DNA from: DASQHW01 sp963837155
GTDB lineage: Bacteria > Actinomycetota > Acidimicrobiia > IMCC26256 > PALSA-610
Assembly (NCBI GenBank): GCA_963837155.1
Contig: CAWIMB010000001.1
Coordinates: 1,054,001-1,118,000 of the forward strand
Direction of reading: 5' to 3'
Length of the DNA: 64,000 nucleotides
Position numbers and translations under genes: made by a program. This document shows, piece after piece, positions 54,874 to 63,024 of this stretch (positions are counted from its first letter, which is position 1; each line of letters opens with the position of its first letter). Below the pieces are notes generated by a model. It saw only the letters and a list, made by a program, of their open reading frames with translations. It searched no databases and was not told the origin of the DNA.

Positions 54874-56370
54874 ATGCGGCGCACGGCCTCTCTCAGCGCG
54901 TTCACGGCAGTGGCTCTGGCCCTGACGGTCGCGCTCGCTGGGGCGGCCCCGGCGGTGCATGCCGAGCCCGCGGAACCGGAGCGGCTGCTGGTCGCGGTCA
55001 GCGATGCCGGCGCGGTTTCCGACGTCGCTGCCCTCGCCGATCACGTGGGTGCCGAGGTCACCGCCGAGGTGCCGGCGGCGGCGGCCGTTGCGGTCGAGGC
55101 GACGCCGGCCCAGGCGGCGCACCTGGCGGCATCGGACAACGTGGTCGCGGTAATGCCCGACATCCCGTTGCGTCCGTCGCTGGCCCAGAGCGGTCCCCTC
55201 GTCGGCGCGAACACGATGCGCGCCGCGGGCTTCGACGGCTCGGGCCGTGCAGTCGCGGTCATCGATTCGGGCGTGCAGTCGAGCCATCCCTTCCTCGGCG
55301 GCCGGGTCGTCGACGGTGCATGCTTCTCGCGCGGCAGTGACTGCCCGAACGGCCACACGACCCAGACCGGCGTCGCGGGCGGCGAACCGTGTGACTTCTC
55401 CGAGGACTGCTTCCACGGCACCCACGTCGCCGGCATCGTCGCCGGCAGCAATGGGAGCTTCAAGGGCATCGCGCCCGCCGCGTCGATTCTCTCGATCAAC
55501 GTGGCGACGGCCGGAGACGACACATGCGACGGCGACCCGTGCCTCGAGATCTGGACGAGCGACATCCTCGACGCGATGCAGCAGGTTTACGACTGGCGCG
55601 ACACCTACGAGATCGCCGCCGTGAACATGAGTTTGGGCGGCGGTCTGTTCGCGGGTTCGAACTGCAACTCCTACAGCGCTTCGACGCTGATGAAGCCTCT
55701 GATCGACGACCTGCGCGCGGTGGGTATCCCGACCGTCGTCGCGGCGGGCAACGAATCCTCGAAGTCGAAGCTGTCGTGGCCCGCGTGCATCTCGACCGCG
55801 GTCTCGGTCGGTGCAACGACGAAGTCGAACGCGGTGGCGTCGTACTCGAACGACTCGCCGGCGCTCGACATGTGGGCGCCCGGCTCGAGCATCACGTCGT
55901 CGGCGCCGACGAGCATCTTCAACAGCGGCTACGCAGTCGCGAGCGGTACCTCGATGGCAGCACCCCACGTTGCCGGCGCGTTCGCGGTCATCGATGAGCT
56001 CCTTCCGAGCGCGACACTCAGCGACAAGCAGTCGCGCATCGTGTCGACCGGTCCGGTGATCACCGACCGCCGCAACGGCCTCAAACACCACCGCCTCAAG
56101 CTCTCGACCGACGTGACGCCGCCCCAGACGACGATCACTGCCCGACCCGCCGCGACGACGAAGTCGTCGAAGGCGACGTTCAAGTTCACCATCGGGACGT
56201 CCGGCGCCGCATTCTCGTGCCAGGTCGACGGTGGCGCGTGGAAGAGCTGTGCGGCACCGCGGGTCGTGAGGGTATCCGCCGGACTGCACGCATTCCGGGT
56301 ACGCGGCAAGGACGCCGCCGGCAACCTCGACCCGACGCCCGCAACAACCGTGTGGCGGTACCGGCCCTGA
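54874..56370 (+). CDS. Secreted subtilisin-like serine protease (S8)
   Basis: 498 residues. Signal peptide with MRRTASL start and AxA-type end near residue 30, then a propeptide-like I9-type segment (residues 36-100), then the catalytic domain: Asp131 (VAVIDSGV), His181 (HGTHVAGIVAG), oxyanion Asn293 (AAGNESS) and Ser360 (SGTSMAAPHVAG). Several Cys pairs are in loops, fitting an extracellular enzyme. The last 90 residues form a separate beta domain (FSCQVDGGAWKSC, FRVRGKDAAGN) often found on surface proteins. ATG 54874 is chosen over GTG 54856 because it gives a normal signal peptide. Confidence 0.9.
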   Translation: MRRTASLSAFTAVALALTVALAGAAPAVHAEPAEPERLLVAVSDAGAVSDVAALADHVGAEVTAEVPAAAAVAVEATPAQAAHLAASDNVVAVMPDIPLRPSLAQSGPLVGANTMRAAGFDGSGRAVAVIDSGVQSSHPFLGGRVVDGACFSRGSDCPNGHTTQTGVAGGEPCDFSEDCFHGTHVAGIVAGSNGSFKGIAPAASILSINVATAGDDTCDGDPCLEIWTSDILDAMQQVYDWRDTYEIAAVNMSLGGGLFAGSNCNSYSASTLMKPLIDDLRAVGIPTVVAAGNESSKSKLSWPACISTAVSVGATTKSNAVASYSNDSPALDMWAPGSSITSSAPTSIFNSGYAVASGTSMAAPHVAGAFAVIDELLPSATLSDKQSRIVSTGPVITDRRNGLKHHRLKLSTDVTPPQTTITARPAATTKSSKATFKFTIGTSGAAFSCQVDGGAWKSCAAPRVVRVSAGLHAFRVRGKDAAGNLDPTPATTVWRYRP

Positions 56371-56401
56371 TCGGCGTTCGTCGGCGCGCGAAGATCCTCG
56401 C

Positions 56402-57871
56402 GTGCACGACGAAGAGCTGCCACTGAAGTTCGGTCCGGTCTCGAATGGCGAGTTCCTTCCCGTTGCTCACGGGCCGTTCCTGCGTGAGGTCATCCGCCGT
56501 ACGCACCTCCTTGCCGACGAGAACGCGCGCCGCCTCGGCGTCTCACGCCGGCAGTTCCTGAGCGGCGTCACCGGTTCGGCGGCCGCGTTGTTCGTGCTCA
56601 ACGCGTGTTCGAGCGACAAGGCGAGGAGCAAGGGAGAACGCCCGGGCGGCACCTTCGACGTGACGACGAGCTCGACGATCGATCGCGACTCCGCCCTTGC
56701 GCAGCTGGGCGGCGACGAGTTCATCTTCGATGTGCAGACGCACTACGTGAACTACGACCAGGCGCCCGAGCTCGCCGAGTGGACCGCAGTCTTCCCGTTC
56801 GCGGGGTGCGCGGAAGGCGTGGAAGCCGGCAGCAAGAAGGCATGTTTCACGGCCGATGCCTATTTCCGCGAGGTCTTCGTGCGGTCCGACACGTCGATGT
56901 CGATCCTGTCGGCGCTGCCGACGAACGGCCTCGGACTCAGCGCCGACGACATGGTCTACGCGATCGATGTCGCGACGCGCATCGGCTGCAGTGGTCGCGT
57001 GCTGATGCACGGCGGTGCCTTCCCGCACCAGGGTCCGATCGACACGCAGCTCGCGGGGATGACGGAGCTTCGCCACAGGTACGACGTCGTCGCGTGGAAG
57101 ATCTACACGATGGTGCCTACCAACGCGCACTTCTACTTCGACGACCACGACAAGAGCCGGCCGCAGATCGGCCAGCGTTTCATCGACCATGTGCGAGAGA
57201 TCGGGCCCAAGATCATCTGCACGCACAAGGGCATCTCGTCGATCGTCGGGTCGACGCCCGAACTGGCCTCGCCGAGCGACATCGGGCCGGCCGCGAAGCG
57301 GAACCCCGACGTCAACTTCGTCGTGTACCACTCGGGGTTCGAGCCGGACGCCGGCGGCGTCGGACCGTACGACCCGAACGATGCGGAGCCGCAGGGCGTC
57401 GATCGGTTGATTCGCTCACTCGAGAAGGCCGGTGTCGAACCGAACACCAACGTCTACGCCGAGTTGGGCGGCACGTGGTGGTTCTTGATGCGCGATCCCA
57501 CAAACGCCGCGCACGTGCTCGGCAAGCTCTTGAAGTACGTCGGTGAAAAGCGCGTTGTCTGGGGCACCGACTCGATCTGGTTCGGCACGCCCCAGGATCA
57601 GATCCAGGCGATGCGCACGTTCCAGATCTCCGAGGCGCTGCAGGAGAAGCACGGCTATCCGGCGCTCACGAAGGAGGTCAAGGCCGGGATCTTCGGACTC
57701 AACGCAGCCGCGCTCTACGACCTCAAGCCCGTGACCGGTCGGTGCGAGCTGAGCGCCTCCGACATCGAGAAGATCCGCGCCACGCTGCCGCCGGCGCGCA
57801 CGTACGGGCCGCAAACCGTCGCCGAAGCCGCTCGGATGATCGCCGCGCACCAAGCCGGCTACCTGCAGTAG
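56402..57871 (+). CDS. Amidohydrolase-family protein with Tat lipoprotein signal
   Basis: 489 residues. An unusually long N-region of 48 residues precedes the twin-arginine motif SRRQFLSG (Arg49-Arg50) and a lipobox-like LNAC with Cys69. The mature part looks like an amidohydrolase-2 (decarboxylase-type) TIM barrel: FDVQTHYV, KIICTHKG, VVYHSGFE and VWGTDSIWFG supply His and Asp for a metal site. Export through Tat suggests folding with metal in the cytoplasm. Substrate unknown. Start is GTG 56402, 31 nt after the subtilase. Confidence 0.8.
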   Translation: MHDEELPLKFGPVSNGEFLPVAHGPFLREVIRRTHLLADENARRLGVSRRQFLSGVTGSAAALFVLNACSSDKARSKGERPGGTFDVTTSSTIDRDSALAQLGGDEFIFDVQTHYVNYDQAPELAEWTAVFPFAGCAEGVEAGSKKACFTADAYFREVFVRSDTSMSILSALPTNGLGLSADDMVYAIDVATRIGCSGRVLMHGGAFPHQGPIDTQLAGMTELRHRYDVVAWKIYTMVPTNAHFYFDDHDKSRPQIGQRFIDHVREIGPKIICTHKGISSIVGSTPELASPSDIGPAAKRNPDVNFVVYHSGFEPDAGGVGPYDPNDAEPQGVDRLIRSLEKAGVEPNTNVYAELGGTWWFLMRDPTNAAHVLGKLLKYVGEKRVVWGTDSIWFGTPQDQIQAMRTFQISEALQEKHGYPALTKEVKAGIFGLNAAALYDLKPVTGRCELSASDIEKIRATLPPARTYGPQTVAEAARMIAAHQAGYLQ

Positions 57872-57982
57872 GTCGTCTGGACCATCCCAAGGTTCGAGCA
57901 GGGCAAAGATTCGTCGAACTTCTTGAGTTGCGCTGAACCCTTCGCCGATTCTCTGGTGAGCAGGATGCGAAGGGGGAGTCCG

Positions 57983-58546
57983 ATGGAGCGAAGGAAAGCC
58001 CTTGCGCTCGCCGGCGCGAGCACGCTCGTTCTGGGAAGTGCCGTTGTGGCATTGGCCTCGGTAGGGGGCAGCTTTCTCGGGTTCGGCAGCGGCGACCACG
58101 ATGGTGTCGGTTCGTTCACAGCGCCGCCGACCATCCGCGCGGCCAAGCGGCATGTCACGGTGCGCGCCCGCGACGTGTATGACCGCTACGTCATTGATGT
58201 TGGTGGTGAATCGCAGCGAACGGCCAAGCGGACGACGACGACGCCGGTGATCACGCCTGCGGTGATCGCTGCTCCCCTGGACGCGACGCCGACGACGGTG
58301 CTGCCGCCGGCGCCGGATAACGACGAGGAAAGCGGTTCATCGCACTCGACCCCGACGACCGTCGACGACCCGCCGGCTCGGCCCACACCGACGACGGGTA
58401 TCACGCCGACCACGCGCCCACGCGGTGTGCCCGACGATTGGCCCGCCGGCAAGCCCATTCCGCCGATGCCGGCGAACTGCCATCAGCCACAACTCGAGGA
58501 CAACGGGGTGTGGAACTGTCAGCGGTCGGACGACGACGATGACTGA
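57983..58546 (+). CDS. Secreted or anchored Thr/Pro-rich protein, unknown function
   Basis: About 187 residues. ATG 57983 has a GAAGGGGGA ribosome site and starts a signal sequence (MERRKALALAG then a hydrophobic stretch to about residue 30). The middle is rich in Thr and Pro with TTTTP and TPTT units, like a cell-wall-spanning linker. The C-terminus has two Cys (ANCHQPQ, WNCQRS) and ends in five Asp. It overlaps the next gene by 8 bp. No family recognised. Confidence 0.65.
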   Translation: MERRKALALAGASTLVLGSAVVALASVGGSFLGFGSGDHDGVGSFTAPPTIRAAKRHVTVRARDVYDRYVIDVGGESQRTAKRTTTTPVITPAVIAAPLDATPTTVLPPAPDNDEESGSSHSTPTTVDDPPARPTPTTGITPTTRPRGVPDDWPAGKPIPPMPANCHQPQLEDNGVWNCQRSDDDDD

Positions 58547-59186
58547 CGCGCAGCCCGGCCTTGATGATCGGCTCGCGCGTCTCGCCGCTCGACGGGTGGG
58601 AACCGAGCGGCTTCCAGCGGGCGCTGCGGTACCGGCACCGAAGCACAAACGCCGCCGACCCGCGGAATCGGCGCGCATCCTCGCCGCGGGCCTCACATCC
58701 TCGGCGTTCCTCTCGATCGTCGCGGTGCTCGGCGCGCAGCCGTCGGCTTCAAGTGCGACAACCGCCGCGACCGCGCCGCCGCGGCGCGTCGCGCGCCCGA
58801 TCACGAAGCCACGCCCCAAGGTCGTGGTGAAGGAAGTCCACCACACGGTGTACGTCGATCGGTACGGCCGGCCCGTCGATCCCACGCTCGTCCCCAAGAA
58901 CAACGCTACGCCTGCCGCCCCCGCCACGATTTCGACCCGCGGCGCCAACGCCAGCGCAGTGCCTGCAACACCGAGATGGTCGCCGGTCCCCGCGGCCGCG
59001 CCGGTCGTGCCGCCGGCCCCGACGCCTGGCGTTGCACCGCCGTCCGGCCCCGCACCGGTACCGGCGCCGTCGTCACCTTCACCCGCGCCGACTCCCGCGC
59101 CGCCGCGCCCGACGCCACCCACCACCGTCTTCACACCACCCCCTCCGCCGCCGCCCCCACCGTGCACCGGATCGAAGTGCCCCTGA
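58539..59186 (+). CDS. Membrane protein with long Pro-rich extracytoplasmic tail
   Basis: 215 residues. The N-terminal 45 are polar, then a single span (ILAAGLTSSAFLSIVAVLG) and a tail in which Pro dominates, ending in a run of prolines and CTGSKCP. The VKEVHHTVYVDRYGRPVDP segment just after the span looks conserved in style. ATG 58539 overlaps the gene upstream, and the 3' end overlaps the ferric-reductase-like gene, so the three are probably one unit. Function not recognised. Confidence 0.6.
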   Translation: MTDAQPGLDDRLARLAARRVGTERLPAGAAVPAPKHKRRRPAESARILAAGLTSSAFLSIVAVLGAQPSASSATTAATAPPRRVARPITKPRPKVVVKEVHHTVYVDRYGRPVDPTLVPKNNATPAAPATISTRGANASAVPATPRWSPVPAAAPVVPPAPTPGVAPPSGPAPVPAPSSPSPAPTPAPPRPTPPTTVFTPPPPPPPPPCTGSKCP

Positions 59187-59836
59187 GCGCGGTCATCGAC
59201 GCGAAGCTCACCTGGTATGCGTCGCGCGCATCGGGGCTCGTCGCGTGGTCGACCGTCACCGCGAGCATCCTCTGGGGCCTCGCGCTGTCGACACGCCTGA
59301 TTCGACGCAAGGGCGCCCCGGCCTGGCTGCTCGATTTACACAAGTTCCTCGGCACGTTGTCGGTCGTGTTCGTCGGGATACACGTGCTCGCGTTGTGGGG
59401 CGACAACTACGTCTACTTCGGGCCGCGCGAGTTGTCACTCCCGATGGCATCGGAGTGGCGGCCGGGCGCGGTCGCGTGGGGCATCGTCGCGACGTACTTG
59501 CTCGTTGCGATCCAGTTGACCTCGTGGGCGATGCGCAGGCTGCCGCGCAAGCTCTGGCACGCCGTGCACCTCACGAGCTTCCCGCTGTTCATCGCGTCGA
59601 CGGTCCACGGATTCTCCACGGGCGCTGACAACACGAATCTCCTCGTGCAATGGGTCGCGCTTACCGGCGGATTACTCGTGTTCTTCCTCGCGCTGTTCCG
59701 CGTGCTCGCGCCCCGCCGGCAGACGAGCCGAGCGCGAACCGCGCGCGTTACCGTCGGGCAACGTCGGACAGGGGAGCACGAGCGTGACGATCGACGTGGT
59801 GTTGCTGGGCACAGGGAATCCGCTACCCGATCGTGA
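59162..59836 (+). CDS. Ferric reductase-like transmembrane protein
   Basis: About 224 residues with five or six spans. LDLHKFLGTLSVVFVGIHVLAL and LWHAVHLTSFPLFIASTVHGF place His pairs in two helices as in haem-binding FRD/YedZ-type domains (H-x13-H pattern). There is no FAD or NAD domain, so it would need a partner to oxidise or reduce. GTG 59162 (or 59177) is the likely start, inside the previous gene; the C-terminal tail is Arg-rich and overlaps the MBL gene by 53 bp. Confidence 0.75.
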   Translation: MHRIEVPLSAVIDAKLTWYASRASGLVAWSTVTASILWGLALSTRLIRRKGAPAWLLDLHKFLGTLSVVFVGIHVLALWGDNYVYFGPRELSLPMASEWRPGAVAWGIVATYLLVAIQLTSWAMRRLPRKLWHAVHLTSFPLFIASTVHGFSTGADNTNLLVQWVALTGGLLVFFLALFRVLAPRRQTSRARTARVTVGQRRTGEHERDDRRGVAGHRESATRS

Positions 59837-60611
59837 CCGCGCCGGTGCCGCAACATTGGTCCGGACGGGCGGCCGCACGATGCTCGTGGACGCCGGTCGC
59901 GGCGTATGCATGCGACTCGGCGCCACCGGCGTGCTGCCGTTGATGCTCGACGACGTCCTTCTCACACATCTGCACAGCGATCACATCTGCGATCTGAACG
60001 ACGTCGTGACGACGCAGTGGGTGATGAGCCCGGTCCGGAAGTCGCTGCGCGTCTTCGGCCCACCGGGGACGCGTGCGGTCGTGGACGGCATGCTCGCGAT
60101 GCTCCGACCCGACGTCGAGTACCGGCTTGCCCACCACGAGGATCTCAACTGGGAGCCGCAACTCGAGATCGTCGAAGTGATGCCCGGCGTCGTGTTCGAT
60201 GAGCAGGGCGTACGCGTCATTGCGGCACGGACGGATCATCGACCGGCGGAGCCGACGATCGGGTTCCGGGTGGAATGCGACGGCAAAGCCGTGGTGCTGG
60301 CCGGTGACACGGTGCCGTGCGAGGGGCTCGACGAGCTCTGTCGCGGTGCCGACGCCTACGTGCAGACGGTCTTGCGCGACGACCTTGTGGGACTTGTACC
60401 GATGCAGCGATTCCGGGACACGATCAACTATCACTCGACCGTTGTGCAGGCGGCGCAGACCGCGGCCCGCGCCGGCGTGCGGACCCTCGTGCTGACCCAC
60501 CAGATCCCCACGCCCGCCGCTGATTCGGCCGACGAGTGGACGGCCATCGCGCGTGAGCACTTCGGTGGCGACGTCGTGTTCGGCGAGGATCTCTTGGCGC
60601 TGACGATCTAG
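59784..60611 (+). CDS. MBL-fold metallo-hydrolase (RNase Z/arylsulfatase-like)
   Basis: 275 residues. The metal motif THLHSDHICD is of the RNase Z-like branch, with further ligands in ARTDHRP, LAGDTV and LVLTHQIP. MTIDVVLLGTGNPLPDRDRAG is the typical beginning. The absence of an exosite arm for tRNA suggests a small-molecule esterase/phosphodiesterase rather than tRNase Z. A GGGGAGCACGAGC sequence precedes GTG 59784. It overlaps the convergent gene at its end by 4 bp. Confidence 0.85.
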   Translation: MTIDVVLLGTGNPLPDRDRAGAATLVRTGGRTMLVDAGRGVCMRLGATGVLPLMLDDVLLTHLHSDHICDLNDVVTTQWVMSPVRKSLRVFGPPGTRAVVDGMLAMLRPDVEYRLAHHEDLNWEPQLEIVEVMPGVVFDEQGVRVIAARTDHRPAEPTIGFRVECDGKAVVLAGDTVPCEGLDELCRGADAYVQTVLRDDLVGLVPMQRFRDTINYHSTVVQAAQTAARAGVRTLVLTHQIPTPAADSADEWTAIAREHFGGDVVFGEDLLALTI

Positions 60612-61438
60612 CTCGGCCGTCCAGTGCAGAGTCGCACACGGTTGCCTGCACCGCGTGTCGCCCGGAGGTCGCGGAACAGGGCGGGATAGCCGCCCGCGAC
60701 AATTCCCAGTGGCGTTGTTGCGGCGAGGTTGTGCGTCAGCCCGTACACCGGTGTTTCGACTTCGGGCGCGTACGTGCCGAACAGCCGGTCCCAGATCACC
60801 GTTGACCCACCAAAGTTGCGATCGAGGTAGTGCTTGTTGCTCGCGTGATGCACACGGTGGTTCGACGGTGTGGTCAGGATCTTGTCGAGCGGGCCGAGCT
60901 TCCCGACCAGCTTCGTGTGTTGCAACTGGCCGAGCATGAGCGCCACGGCGCCCATCACTGCGCCCATCGCCGGGTGCACGCCGAGCAGCGGAGCCCAGAG
61001 TCCGGTGAGCGGCTTGTAGAGGACCTCGGTCCAGGGCATGCGCACCGCGGTCGTGAACGAGAACTGTTGTGAGCTGTGGTGCACCAGGTGCGTGCACCAG
61101 AGCACGCGCACCCGATGCTCCGCGCGGTGAATCCAGTAGTAGAAGAAGTCGCCGACGAGCCACGCCGCGATCCAGTGGAACGGGTTGCGAATGTCGAGCG
61201 TCACGATGCGGAAGTGGTCGTACAAGTAGAGGAACAGCGCGAAGCCGAGCACCCTGCCGGCGAGCACCTTGACCCCGAGATACCCGAGTCCGATGGCCAT
61301 CGAGTTCGCCGAGTCACGAACGTCGATGCGCCGGCGGCGGGCGCGATCGATCACGAGCTCGATCGCGATCATCACGACAACGGAGGCGAAGAGCCCGGCG
61401 GTTGCGGCAGTCGGCAGGGAAAGGAATCGGCGGTCCAT
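60608..61438 (-). CDS. Sterol desaturase / fatty acid hydroxylase family membrane protein
   Basis: 276 residues, with four or more spans. The diiron histidine motifs are complete and in order: HRAEH, HLVHHSS, and NHRVHHASN, the last preceded by a His-containing QLQHTK segment. The family uses O2 to hydroxylate or desaturate lipids. Start ATG 61438, chosen because upstream in-frame sequence is low-complexity; the 145 nt to the divergent DUF1800 gene hold no other gene. Confidence 0.88.
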   Translation of the reverse strand: MDRRFLSLPTAATAGLFASVVVMIAIELVIDRARRRRIDVRDSANSMAIGLGYLGVKVLAGRVLGFALFLYLYDHFRIVTLDIRNPFHWIAAWLVGDFFYYWIHRAEHRVRVLWCTHLVHHSSQQFSFTTAVRMPWTEVLYKPLTGLWAPLLGVHPAMGAVMGAVALMLGQLQHTKLVGKLGPLDKILTTPSNHRVHHASNKHYLDRNFGGSTVIWDRLFGTYAPEVETPVYGLTHNLAATTPLGIVAGGYPALFRDLRATRGAGNRVRLCTGRPS

Positions 61439-61583
61439 GTCATGGATCGTCGGCCCAGAGTGCCGCTCCGACCATCCGGCGATGCCCCCAAGAACCGTTG
61501 GGGGGGCGGTGACGACTTCCTCCTCACTCGGCCGAGCGAGCGCGTAGGATCGTCGACAGGGCCACGCCGGCGGCGGCGGGCCG

Positions 61584-63014
61584 GTGTGGGGAAGCGGGGG
61601 TCGCGGGGTGGTCGCACGCGCGGATGTTGCACACCTTTGCCGGCGCGCGGGGTTCGGCGCGTCGGAGAGCGAGATCGATGCGCTGAGCGCCAAAGCCACG
61701 CTCGACGCGCTCGTCGACGCGGTCGTCGACGACCCCCGTAACTCCGGCACCGTGAAGGTCAAGCCCGCGCTCCCGAAGGGCAACCACGACCCGGGCTACG
61801 GCGGCTACGTCAAGGTCGTGCAGCTCGGTCGTTGGTGGCTCGAGCGCATGTCGGCGGCGCGCTTCGCGACCGCGAACACGGCAGTGCCCGCCCCACTACG
61901 CGAGAAGATGATCCTGTTCTGGCATGGCCTGCTGGTGTCGTCGTTCCTGAAGCCGCAACTCGCCGCGCAGAACTTCTCGCTCGCCAACCAGCATCTTCTC
62001 TTCCGCGCGAATGCGCTCGGCGACTACGAAACACTGCTGTCGGCGGTAAGCCGCGATCCCGCGATGCTCATCTATCTCGACAACTGGATCTCGGAGCGCG
62101 ACTTCGTCAACGAGAACTACGGGCGCGAGCTGCTCGAGCTCTTCGCCCTCGGCGTCGGGAACTACACGCAGACCGAGGTCGTCGCGGCCGCGAAATCAGG
62201 CACGGGCTACACGCTCGATCGCAGCGGGCGCTTCCTGTTCAAGGGTGGCTACCACGACACATCGATCAAGAGCTTCTTCGGGTTCAATGCCAACTGGGAC
62301 CTGACGGGCGTCGCCGGCGACAGCGGTGGCAACAACGTCGTGCCGTATCTCTGCACTGGCAAACAAGTCGAGGTCTCGCGCTACATCGGCAAGCTGCTCT
62401 TCCAATACTTCGCGCATTTCACGCCGAGTGCATCGACGCTCGACGACGTCGCGGCGGGCTTCCGGCAGTCCGGAAGGCTCTCGATCAAGGACGCGGTGAA
62501 GACGATCCTGAAGCATCCTGACTTCTGGAGCGCTACCGCCCGCAACGGGAAGGCGAAGATGCCACCGGAATGGGTGGCCGTGTGCGGACGCGCGCTCGCG
62601 CTCACGAAGTTCCCCAAGGGTCGCCACGGTGATGACCAGATCTCGACTGCGACCGACGCGATGGGGCTGTTCCTGTTCAACCAGCCCAGCGTGTTCGGAT
62701 GGTGGCGGCGGCCGGAGACGCGCTGGATCGGCTACCCGGCCTTTGCCGCCAAGGTCGACCTCCTCAACGTCTTCGCGAACGAGGCGCTGCGCAGCCCGCG
62801 GCACCGTCTCTACACGCTGGCCGGCATGACGACCGCCGACGCAGTCGACACGGTGTTTCGGTGGTTCCTCGTCGACCCCGCCACCGCGGGGGCCGCGCAC
62901 ACGCGTGCGATCGCCATGCTCGACGAACTTCGCACCGAGCACGCGGGAAGCTACTGGGAAGCGCTGAACCTCTTCCGTTTCGCGGCGCTGTCGCCCGCGG
63001 TGCAGGTCAACTGA
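61584..63014 (+). CDS. DUF1800 family protein
   Basis: 476 residues. ADVAHLCRRAGFGASESEID at the start, NENYGRELLELFALG, and the late PSVFGWWRRPETRWIG are characteristic of DUF1800, a family of mostly exported proteins of unknown function. No clear signal peptide is seen from GTG 61584; an in-frame GTG at 61608 is possible. It is followed after 10 nt by a DUF1501 gene, the usual partner. Confidence 0.87.
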   Translation: MWGSGGRGVVARADVAHLCRRAGFGASESEIDALSAKATLDALVDAVVDDPRNSGTVKVKPALPKGNHDPGYGGYVKVVQLGRWWLERMSAARFATANTAVPAPLREKMILFWHGLLVSSFLKPQLAAQNFSLANQHLLFRANALGDYETLLSAVSRDPAMLIYLDNWISERDFVNENYGRELLELFALGVGNYTQTEVVAAAKSGTGYTLDRSGRFLFKGGYHDTSIKSFFGFNANWDLTGVAGDSGGNNVVPYLCTGKQVEVSRYIGKLLFQYFAHFTPSASTLDDVAAGFRQSGRLSIKDAVKTILKHPDFWSATARNGKAKMPPEWVAVCGRALALTKFPKGRHGDDQISTATDAMGLFLFNQPSVFGWWRRPETRWIGYPAFAAKVDLLNVFANEALRSPRHRLYTLAGMTTADAVDTVFRWFLVDPATAGAAHTRAIAMLDELRTEHAGSYWEALNLFRFAALSPAVQVN

Positions 63015-63024
63015 GGAGCTGGCG

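Noticed and set aside
58990..59165. Short C-rich repeats resembling a repeat array
   Set aside because: They encode consecutive prolines in frame in the Pro-rich tail, vary in sequence and have no spacers, so this is not a CRISPR or tandem array.
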